From NCBI GenBank assembly GCA_963978905.1, contig OZ022257.1, positions 6,086,965 to 6,150,964 of the forward strand: a stretch of DNA of 64,000 nt, in the 5' to 3' direction. Below are positions 29,927 through 40,900 of this stretch, in pieces (positions within the stretch are counted from its first letter, which is position 1; each line of letters begins with the position of its first letter). The notes under the pieces are model-generated. The model had not been told where the DNA came from and did no database searches. It worked only from the letters and a program-made list of their open reading frames with translations. Origin of the DNA: Trichostrongylus colubriformis (taxonomy: Eukaryota; Nematoda; Chromadorea; Rhabditida; Trichostrongylidae). Position numbers and translations under genes: made by a program.

Positions 29927-32900
29927 ATGACTGCGTACTCCAAGGTATGAGCATTGAATGGTTCACACTTTATTCTGTTCCATGTTTTCAAACTACTGCA
30001 TTTGCTTTGTTTTGTTGATATTCTTCACGACTGCTACAGTTGGCGGTGGAATTGTTAATACAAAATTCTGCGTTGTAAGCAAAATTCATCGCCCTGCCGC
30101 GTCTCATATTTCTTTTGATTTTGCCGTTAAAAATGAGGGAATGTAGCATATGGTCTGCGAATCACAGTCCCGATGCTGATGCTGCCCATAGCTCGTGGTC
30201 CTTGCAAGATTACTGATATAAAGATTACTTGAAATTCGTGTTTCGCCAGCTCCGAGATCGGGCTGATGTGGTATATTTTTCGATGTTTGAAGGGATTTCG
30301 GTTCCCATGCTTTTGCCTTAATCGCTCACTGGAAAACCTCTCATAGGAAGGATTCGAACCTGAAGCGTGGACCACAGCTTCCACAAGCAGTATCGCTTCA
30401 AAGTAACTAGATACGAGTCCATGATGATGTGGATAGGATGAAGTTTCATATTTTCAGAGCACTGAGTCAATTGGCAAGAAGCATCCATATTCAGTATTCA
30501 CGGCGCGACGAGGAAACATCCGCTCCTCACGCGCGTTTCGGGTGTTCTCTTTAACGGTGATCGCAGTCTTCGTGATTTACTGGCTGTTTTCTGGTGAGTT
30601 TATATCCGTCAGTTGTAAGCTCTTTGTACACCACTGAGGCCGGAGTGTAATAAATGGAGAGGTGTTGACATATGGACAACATCTAATGATCTATGGTCAC
30701 TTGGGCTAATTTTCATGGCATTAAGAATTTACTGGCCCATTTATCATGAACAGCTGTGGAGTTTTCATGGTTCTTTGAGGAGAGCATTGAATGAGGCGCT
30801 GGTGCGAATCGTGTATGTTTTACACAGCTCGATAGTCCTCCGAATACTTCCAGTTTACTCCCTTGTTCTGGAGTCAACACTAATCTCTATTAATAAGTAG
30901 GACAAATATGCAGATCTAACTTTGCTGGGTCCGACCCCCCTTTCTCCTTTTACCTCTCTCTTCCTGCAGGCGTGGAAGTTCTGCAAATGCATTTTTTAGC
31001 TACAGGAATTTCACTTTCATATAACTTACATCTATGTTCATAATCTGATAAACTGTCGAGGTATAGAATTGCTCTTGTGTCGGTGTGGTTTAAATTGTAA
31101 AAAGAAAGCTGACTGTAACAATTTCCATGCTTATCAATCATATGCCGGTTTTCTGTAGGGAACGTAATGCTATCGAAAACGGCGTTCATCCAATAAGTAA
31201 TCAATCATATCACTTCTATTCATCGTCCATCGTTCTTGAGAATGACACTTTTGAGTCCATTTAATTTCCCTTTCTCTTCAAGACAACCACTCCTCACGCG
31301 CGGTATAATGTACTCTGAGAGTAAACATAGAAGTTATATCATATTTTCTCTTGCACTCACAACTTGTTTCCGTTCTTACCCGAATTCCTGCTTTCCTTCT
31401 TTTTCGACTTTTTACCTCATTGAATTCTTCTTTGATTCTAACTCATTTCGGTCTTCATAGATTTGGGGCCGAGTTGGTTTGTGAAACTTTGTGGTCAACC
31501 TAAGAAAAAATCTCGTGAAAATTATGATTTGTTCATCTGGCTAAATGAAAAATCCCTTTTCACATTGTGTGGAGAAATGGGTTCTCAAATTAGCTAATGC
31601 TCTCTGTGATCCAGCTGAGCTGGGTCAAATATACAGTTGGTTAAATGGTGTTTTTTCATCTTATTCTATAGCTTCCCGACAGGCAGTCAACTATCTCCTT
31701 GCCAGACACCCTTGATGAGGGGTGGAAGATCGAAGTGATCACTGAACTGCTCTTCCTTATGGTCTTCCGCTCACGCTTTAACCTGATCATGAGGTTCACG
31801 GCTGGAGAGGCTGCTAACGATAGCTTTTCACTGGAAGAGTCTTTATGATTGTCACTACGCGTAAAAATCATGCGCAATCGAAATAAAAATTGCGCCTTCT
31901 AGTAGGTACAAGTCTTCGTGATAGCACTCCGTTGGCCACAGGATTGCTTCATAAGCTATTCAGCCGAAAATTGCAGGAAAATGGTACACCATGTTTAGGA
32001 ATATTTCGATTCCTTAATCGCGATATGATCAAAAGTACATTACCATCACATTTGAGCAGCTCACCTATATTTCAAGTTTTTGGATTTTTTCTTTTAGTAC
32101 TGTTTTGGATTTATTTTTTTACCTAATCTCATTTTCGAATTTTGCTGGCACACATTCCTCATATTCTTGGTTTGTCCCTCACAACCTCTCGTGGCCCCTT
32201 CGTAGTCTCTGGGATTGTAAGAAGGCTAACTTTATATCAAACTGTACAGATTTCCATTTTATTGATCCCTTCTTTCACTCCTGTTTGATTTACTGGGCGC
32301 TGAGGCAGTGAACTCAAGAATCCGAAACTAATGCACCGCACTATTCGGTAGAGCAGAGTACAATTCCAACTTCGTTTTTCTCGTCTCTCAATTTTCAAAG
32401 CCTTATTTGCACCGTTTTTCCCATTGCCGAGATTTGCGACATATGAATGCCGCTCAAATGAACTTGCAGTCGCCTCTATGTGGGTACAATTGCCAGCTAG
32501 TCGGCTCTTTCTAATTGGCAGCATTTGCTGTGTGTTCGCGGGTGAGAAATATTTTATGGCCAAAGTCAGCTTGAACAAACACTTGAATGAAATGATTTGT
32601 ATTTTTTGAAGTAATTTTCGATTGTTTGGATGTCTCTTAAGGAGCTGCAGTGAGGGAACTACCATCCAGCGAGCATCTTCCGGCCAGTGATGATCTTCCA
32701 ACCCGAAAACTTCATAATGTTCCTGCCGAATGGGCTGAAATGTGCGAGTTCTTGGAACGGGAATGGCAAGGCGAAGAGGGTCCGATCAGTCATGAGCGTT
32801 TCAAATTAAGAGGAGTTGCTGTAGTATTCAGACATGGTGAAAGGTGAGACTCACAGTTTTCAGCGTTCGTGTTATGAGTAGAGTATGAGCAGTAGGGTGT

Positions 32901-35900
32901 CTTTGGGGACAAGCTTGTGATGGTCAGGTTGTCAGTGTTGCGTTGCGGGCAGTTCACTTTAGGAGCGACGAAATTACCATTCTGTCAAATTGAAACCTGC
33001 TACGGACTGTCACAGTAACTAGCTCCCATCTATTTTGTACTTTTCACCTTATTTTTGCTGGGAATTGTATTCTGTGGAAAAGTCGCAACTTCATATTTAC
33101 AGTCCATTTCGGAGCCCTTGATAGGGCGTGGCCTACAGACTTGGGTGAGAGTGTATCAAACTCTCTCACCCCGCCACACACTCTCACTCTCGCCACACAC
33201 CCTCACCCTCTACCCAGGCCACACCCTATCTAGCGCTGTGAAATGGAATGTGTGTTATATAAATACAATTATACTATCTGACTTCACTGATCCCTATCTT
33301 TATTATTTGACCTTCATCCCTAGCGCAGTAGACCAACTATTTATGCTAAAGACCAAGGACTAAAGGTAGAAATGTGGCTAAGATTTTCGAATCAGTAGTA
33401 AATCAATCGTCTCGCGAGGCAAACCCACTCATGGCAAACCTGACCCCGCACCACCCATCGGAACACTCACAATGCATCCAGTTGAGGGCGCCGCATGCTG
33501 TCGGGTCCTAGAGAGTTCATGTGTCCTGCGCATTATTCATTGGCTTTTGCTTCGAAAATCAACTACGTACGGCGCCTAAAGCTCGCACGCATCACGTCGC
33601 ACGCCATACACTGCTCTGCGATGTACTGTCCTAACGGTATATACCCCGCTGCACGGTCACTTCTACTTTTTTCTAAGCTTCCGACTAAGCAATATTATCA
33701 AAGTAGTTATTTGTAGATCTCCACTGCACACCGTGGAAGATAAGGATGGGTGTTCTCCTTTTCGTGAAGAGGACCGCAAAGATTTCGAAGGTTACAAAGA
33801 ATTGGTTGAAAGTGATGACTTCAATTATTTTCTACGCACTGACGTCAGATTTAACAACTTCCCCAAAATTCCATCACAGTGAGTGTTCTGGCCGATAGTT
33901 TAATCTTTTTTGCAAGGGAATCAGTCTGACTCAGCGATCGTTGGTGGTCGCGACGGACACAACGCACCTGCAAACGTGTGGTGAACAGTGCCTAGAAGTG
34001 CTGTAGCGCGCCAGTTCATCAATACTGGGGCTGCAATGCAGGGGCATCGCGTCTGTCGCGGTCGCTAATGATCATAAGAGAACGCAGTATGAACGCGGTC
34101 AAGTTGTACTTCCGCCTATTTGTAACCAGACCAAATAGTTTCGTTGTGATTATAGTGTTGAAGCGTGGATTTGTATTCTATAGTAAGCAATGCTTGGCGC
34201 ATCCCAATGCAAAAACGGTTGAAAGAAGAATTTTCCATTCATTCTCTTGGAGTACGCCATGCGTCAGAATGTGCCACTTTTTACCATGATTGTGTTGATG
34301 ATTTCTGCTCTCTCTCCAGACAACACTGTTCCGCTGGACAAATGACTGCTGAGGGTGCGTTGCAGCATGTGAAGTTTGGAAAATATATGCGAGAAAAGTA
34401 CCTGGAGTCAAACCTCTTCTCGACAGGTAAGTGTCTTTTCATGTAACCTTATTCTATTTTCTTTCCTCAAATGAATATTCCATAAGCTATTCGAATTCCT
34501 GTTGTTATTGATTCTTCAAACTGACTGCAGTGAGCAGCATTTGGATTCTGCCACAGCTTTCAAAATTCCAGATTCCCGACTGAACATCACGGTTACATCG
34601 TCAAGATACAATCGAACGTTCCAGTCTGCTATTGCTTTTACTTCCTCATTTCTGTTTCCTAGTAAATCGTTTGTCCCGCAGATATATGTACAGGTAACAT
34701 TTCACTTTATCTTGTTTGCTGTTTTTTTGTAATGATTTTTGTTTGGTATCTGTACTATCAAAACCACGTTGATCACCTACTTTGCAGGCTTCGAATTTCA
34801 CATATTTATGTACGAATCTGAACTGTGCCTGCAGTAATGCAAAACGATGGAGAGTCAGATTTGAGAAGGTGTTTTACTGAGTATTCATAGTTAGCAGTTT
34901 TAGTGAGGTTTAATACGAATTTGTTTATAGGAACGTTACGAATATTTTGTCAAACGTTCACCGCAACACCTGCAAAAAGAAGCGAACTTGCTCAGAACAC
35001 ATTCCGCGTTTTCTCATGCTATGGATCCGTTTCAAATACTGGACGTCGCTCTGGGAAGGTAACTTTTGTAATGAATTATCTGTAGTCTTTCAGCATGGGT
35101 TGGAATGAGTGGTAGCCTGGTTTCAATTCCACGATTATCCACAGTCTTGCCTTCTCAAGATGCGCTCAGAAATCGCAGTGGCTATGAAGCTAGGCCTTTG
35201 GTTCTCCTCTAAAAGAGAGCTCCGCGGAAAGGGTCATATTTTTAAAATAGCTTAGGCATTCGAAGCAAGGAGCGCCTGTTTCGTTCAGCACGATGACGTT
35301 GCCACAACCGGCAATTCTTGTGAAATAGTGCCTCGTTGAATATTATGCGTAGAGACGCCAGAAAGTTGCGATTCATATTCATAAGGATGTTGGAGTTTAT
35401 TGACAAATTGTGCGACGGGTGCAGAGTCTCTTTTATGCTCTGTGCGACAGGGCGCAGTTACGTTCACATGCATCGAGAGAGATGGTACGGGGAGAGGTGC
35501 AGAGACGATGCAGACATCGAGGCAAAATGGCATAGGTGGAGAAGTAGAGACAAGCAGTCACGTCCTGCCTTCGGCACCGCAAAGTATGAAGGCGGCCTAA
35601 TGTCGTGTTAATGTCAATGAAATGTCGCGCGAGTGTACTTTGATACTGTGTCGCAGAGTATGCATGTCAAGTTAGGTTTTGGAAATCAAAGCGCCTAAGA
35701 AGCTGTTTTTTCTGAGGTTTTTTTTTCTACAAATACATTCAGTTTTCATATTAAGGTATGTTTGCCGAAGAAAATCTCTTCCATGCTTTGGAAGATCCTA
35801 TTGTTTGAGCTATGAGTTTTTGAACCAGGTGAGCAAGCCTAGATCCGCCCTCTTTTTATGTGCAGCTGTGATCGATTTTCAGCTTCTCAACGAGACAACG

Positions 35901-36930
35901 ACCCGTAAGAAAGTGATGTTCAACGAAGGCTCGCGTTATGTTGTGGAAAAGATGAACTTAGTGGAGGCCCACGGAGTCTTGTACCACATAGCTGAAACAA
36001 TCGCCAATTTGCGAAAGTTTCCTCATACAAATGTTATTAAGGTACGGTTAGTAGTGAAGTAATGGTAACTGTCACATATGAAATTAGGCGTATGATGCGC
36101 TGTGGCGCGTTTTTCATAAATACATGTGCTATAGTCGATCGAAGGACCTCCTACGTTAGGTTTGCTGCTGATTACAGAAATGGATGTTTCGATATGAAGG
36201 TACACTTCGCTGTAACAAGATTGGTTGAAATACCATCTCGTTGTGGTAGTACACCCTTGAGTTATCCACATTACTTTGTTTTCGTTTGCGCCATCATATC
36301 GCTACCCCGCTCGAACCTAGCTAACCACTCCCTCTTGATCTCGCATTGGTCAGTTGAGCTAAAAAGGGCGTGGTTAGCATAGATTCCAACGGTGGTAGCG
36401 CTGCCATGACGCATTTGGCCACGCAAAAAGGGTAAAACCTAGATAGTTACCCAAGGAAATACTGCCCCAAGAAGGTAAGCCGACTAATTTGATTATGGCG
36501 ACGTGTGCTTCCAAGCTATTTGAATGTGTCGGTATGCTAGGCTTCCGGATAAAAGTTCTAATTCCAGATTTTCTCTGGTCACGATGTGACTCTTGCACCA
36601 ATTTTGGTAGTACTTAAGATACCATTCATAGATCCTCCTCATTATGTATCACGTCTAGTTATCGAGGTAAAATTGATGTTTCTTTAGAATCTCTTTCGGA
36701 ATCTATTTTATAACTTTTTTCAGTTTTATGAGATGATTGATGGTCTCTCTGCGAAGGAAGGAATATATCTTCGGTTTTTATACAATGGTAAAGACGTCAC
36801 GAAAAATGTGTTTTTCTGCAAAACCGAGTTGAATGATGGGCTGTGTCCTGGTCACAAATTGGAACATTTTGTCCACAATGAAATATTCCAGCCTTTGAAT
36901 ATGAAATCTCTAATAGAAGTGTGTAAGTAG
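29927..36930 (+). CDS. PXYLP1: 2-phosphoxylose phosphatase 1-like (histidine acid phosphatase family)
   Basis: Twelve exons: 29927-29944, 30458-30593, 32642-32843, 33717-33878, 34320-34430 (or 34426), 34531-34693, 34788-34868, 34931-35058, 35756-35828, 35883-36041, 36568-36666, 36724-36930; about 512 residues. PXYLP1 removes the transient 2-phosphate from xylose in the glycosaminoglycan linker, in the Golgi. Evidence: a type II membrane anchor (residues about 35-50, VFSLTVIAVFVIYWLF), the catalytic FRHGERSP (115-121), a Cys-rich YVCRRKSLPCFGRSYC, and the second catalytic motif SGHDVTLAP (His416-Asp417). The C-terminus LRFLYNGKDVT matches the family. Between exons 5 and 6 the strong donor GTAAGT at 34427 gives a frameshift; phase is kept only with a weak GTGTCT donor at 34431. 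The BEL element ends 55 bases before the start codon. An ATTCCGCAG acceptor at 29924 is a possible leader site. Confidence 0.88.
33101..33245. repeat. Short foldback repeat (family K) in PXYLP1 intron
   Basis: TCCATTTC..., GATAGGGCGTGGCCT and GGTGAGAG on the left are mirrored by CTCACCCTC, AGGCCACACCCTATC and GAAATGGA on the right. Between them lie CCACACACTCTCACTCTC-type short repeats. Confidence 0.6.
35425..35597. mobile_element. MITE family C, copy 2 (in PXYLP1 intron)
   Basis: Shares the GGTACGGGGAGAGGTGCAGAGAC interior with 3331-3505 and the right end GGCACCGCAAAGTATGAAGG. The left arm is diverged, so the start is approximate. Confidence 0.55.
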
Positions 36931-37862
36931 CTATTGTAGGCAGCATTGATAAGTCTTGCTTGGTCTAAGCTGGTATTATTACTTTTCTGGTACGTGTCTA
37001 TTTGGGTAAAAAAATATCACTTTAAGTGCAGTTCTAGGATGCGTTCTGTGATTTTGTTATAAGCTTTTTTTGTGTCATTACCGTTATAGGTTAAATCACT
37101 ATTTTGGTTATTGTTATGAAATGAAATTGTTTGATGATGATGTTTGAATAATATTTCCAATGTGTGTGTGCGGTTACGTCCGAGCACTATCATTAATTCT
37201 TCAATGTCAAGATCAAAGGTAATCAGGTTTTCCCTTAGTGTTACGGGATTCTGGTTCTACCAAGGAGTTGTAATTCCCATGTCCCTAGAGTGTTGTGTCG
37301 CTATGCTTGCCACAATTTTCTTTCTATCAAGTACGGAGGGGTGGTTCCGATGTTGGTCCGAAGTCCGCGTCTCTCTGAAGGATATCGCAAGGGATGGCGC
37401 CGGTCGATTGTGGAATTGGAAGACGTGGCTCAGTACAACAACAGAGGAAAAATGGGGTAAAAGGGCCAAGAATTGCGATGAGTTGAGCCTCCCTAGATTT
37501 TTTCTCTTTTTCCCTTTCGTCACCCTCCCACTCACTAGCTTCTAAGGGGTAGATGCAGACGACAAGGCGATGCCAGCCAGCCATGACCATTGCCCCGCCT
37601 TCACAGCAACTCGGCCAGGGAGGCGCGATGATTTCGCGATTGAGATCGTGGAGGCGCGCCTTTCAACGCGAGTTTCGCTTCGAATTGTCATAAGTAGTCC
37701 TTTCATTCTCAGGGAACATTCTCAAATTTGCCTTCCCTTTTTGACCCCCTCGGTGCCTCCATTTCGCGATGTGATTGCTTCAAAGTATCTGTAACTTCCT
37801 TGCTGAAAATTTTCCATCGCCAACAATTTATAAGAATTCCATAAAACTGATCTTCGCTTCAG
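36931..37862. other. Intergenic PXYLP1-ATG4, no gene recognised
   Basis: No conserved exon seen. An acceptor TTCGCTTCAG ends at 37862, upstream of ATG4. Confidence 0.4.
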
Positions 37863-37877
37863 ATGAACGAGATATAA
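37863..37877 (+). other. Four-codon upstream ORF of ATG4
   Basis: ATGAACGAGATATAA lies directly after the probable leader acceptor, 41 bases before the ATG4 start. If the leader is added there, this ATG would be first in the mRNA and could dampen ATG4 translation. Confidence 0.4.
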
Positions 37878-37918
37878 GAGTACTAAGAAAACAATATACA
37901 TATACTTGTCTTGTCCTC

Positions 37919-40900
37919 ATGGAACAACCCGATTCAGCCAGGTCTTCCGAAAATGGATGCAGGCCCTCGAAGCTGGAATACATGAATGGTGTCGTGTTGC
38001 GAGAGACAGGTGATAGTTACTGCAATCCGCTGTTTTTATTTATTTTCCTGGATTGCTACAATATACTGCGAGGCAACGTCGTGGAATAAAAAAATGGTGT
38101 TTTCTGCTACAAAATGGTAAAAATAGATTGAAGAATTCATTTTAAGCTGTCATGGGACACCGCAAGAGAGTTTGTCACAGACGTTTACAAATGAGTTAAT
38201 TTTTTTAGTGAAAGAGTGAGCGCTAGGGCGCAATATTGTTTGTTCCTGAGATTGCTCTTGCTGACTTGCTAAATTGCTGCAATCTAAGGTTCCTCAATAA
38301 ATGAAATATATTCAGCTTCGCCATTGTCGTCGCCAGATGATGTCATTTCATCTGGTAGATCCAGCCTGACCGATTTGGCAGACTTGTGTGGTCCAGGTGG
38401 CAGTGCAGTTCCAGAGGGGGAGACGAATGACGGTTGGCTGCGAAGTAAACTACGCAAGTTAGTGAAGCTATTGCTTGGAGCTGTCTTAAATTTGGCTGTA
38501 ATTACTTGCCAGCTGGGCTCTGTCACACGGTGGTCAATCCGAGAGCCACAGCGTTTTAGCTTTTCCCAGAGAAGCCATGTACCATTCCAAACATGGGAGG
38601 ATAAAGGGCTTGTATGGCGCAATGAAATCTCTCAAAATCTTATTTTAGGGCTGGCTCGGCGTGGTCCAGTTGGCGCAGCTCAGAACCAAGCCATCCTTCC
38701 TCCGGATGGCGAGATAAAATATCTTCGGCATGGAACAGCTTGAAATATTCCGGTTTGTATCGGCTGAGACCTTATCATTGCAGCATGTCGTTATTATAAG
38801 CGTAGAATGTTGAAGAGAAGTGGCTGAAATTATCTGATGACGACTACTCGTCTGATGGTGTCAAAATGATCGTACTTCTTGGGCAGTTTTATTGTCCTGA
38901 AAATAGCGGTGAGTTTGGAGGAAGAAGTAGTTTATTTTCTTTCAATCTTGATATGAATCTTATTTTTTACTGCCACTTTGAATTGTTTTGTTTAGATGAT
39001 CCGAATGGTGTTGGTTTTATGGATTTTTGTCGAGACTATTATACTCGTTTATGGATCACGTACAGAACAGGAATGCCGCCTTTGCTAGGATCCCAAGTGA
39101 GAGGTCTAGGTGGTCGCTTCGTTCATGGCGAAGATTTGAGTAGCGAGAGATCAGATTAAGTCTGGAATAGGACTTATCATTACTGAAAATCTGTGAGAGG
39201 AGCGTGAATACATTGTACAGGGAACACTCTTTTCACGACTTCTAGCCACCGTTTTAGGACCAGCAGTATATATCGGATCTTCAGCTTTATTTGTTGTAAT
39301 GGAAAGTAAGCGTTTTAGGTTACAAGTGACTGTGGCTGGGGCTGTATGATTCGAACGACACAGATGGCAATTGCTCAGGCGATTGTGGTGAACCGGTTAG
39401 GACGAGGTAGTTGCTCTACGTATTTTCTTCATGCTTTTTTATTGGGCACGTGTTTTATTATTTTAGGGTGGCGTTATTTTGGACGGAAACAGTCGACGAA
39501 ACGGAAAGACTTTTCTTCCCAACTTGGGTCGGATCTTTTTTATGAGGCTCAGTTGGAAATTCTGAAGTTGTTCGAAGTAAGTCAAGGCAATCTGATTGAG
39601 GGTTGCTGAGAAGTGGATTAAAATTCGAGTTGACTCGCTCAGTACGACTGTATGGGTATACGCTTCTTATTCTCATCTTTCTCAAACGCTAGAGACGTTA
39701 TTCAATGCTTATTTGAGCATTCCAAATAGCGATATTTGTTTCCTTTGTATCCGAGAACATGGAAGTGTTGGTTGATCCGAGCAGATTTTACTTGCAAAAA
39801 GTGGTCTGCTTCTTATCCAGTTTCATAGGAATGCAAAACAGCACATAAATTTCATCAGAGGTTTGATTTGTAGTCTAAAGACTTGCAGTGCATAACAGAT
39901 GTATCTGGTGGTAGTGTGTGGAGATTACGAGATAGATGGCCTGAAATAGTTTATTTATTTACCTGTTCGTAGCTTATAGCTTGTACGAGTCAAGTATATA
40001 GCACTTGGTTGCATACTAGAACTCACCACCTCTGTAGGACTGTCCGTCTGCACCTCTCGGAATCCATCGCTTGCTCGAGATCTCGAATGCTGGTGATTGT
40101 GGTGAGAATGCTATTGGACGATGGTTCGCACCTTCTGAAGTTATTTCGTTGATAAAGTGGGTTTTCTTCAACATTTGCCTTTAACATTATGAGCAGCATC
40201 GAAATAGTTTTTAATCCGTGGCTTTTTTCAGAAAAGCTTTAAAACTGTCTGCATCTCCTTTAACCAGTGACCTTGCTTTATTATTAGCCGTAAATGGATT
40301 GGTTGTAGTAGGTGATGCCGAGCGTGAATGCCGCCATTGGTCAAAGCGCCTATTGGTATTCATCCCTCTCCGCCTCGGCGGTAACAGTGTGAATCCAGTA
40401 AGTCATTTGATAGTTATATCTCTGAAACTCCTGACCCAGGTATATGCAGTGATGTCGACGTTATTTTAGGTGTATATACATCATATTCGTCAGATGTTAT
40501 CGATGGTAACGTGTCTGGGTATCCTGGGTGGTAGGCCAGATCATTCGCTCTACTTCATAGGATACTATGGGCGGGTGAGTGATGGTTACCTTTCAACCTT
40601 ACGATATTTGTAGGGAAAATAGTGTAACCTAAAAGCACACTCTATGCTCGCTGAAGTGGGCGCCTTTTGATCAATGGAAGAGCTTTGGGGGTCATTTGTA
40701 TAGATCATTCAGCAGAGAGCAAATTTGGAGGCCCGCTCATTAAACTGAGTGATTTATTCAGGGAAGCTTACGAAGGTATTTTGTCAGCGTATTCGTATTG
40801 TGAAGTTAGGCTGCGTTCGTAGTGGCGAAATTAGCGTTTTTGCGGAATTGTGGAATTGGTGGGAAGTGATGAAGATACGTATCGATTGGGAAAATTGCAG

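Noticed and set aside
30310..30395. tRNA-like B box (GGATTCGAACC read on minus as GGTTCGAATCC)
   Set aside because: No matching A box, acceptor stem or anticodon arm could be folded around it by eye; probably chance or an old tRNA-derived repeat within the PXYLP1 intron.
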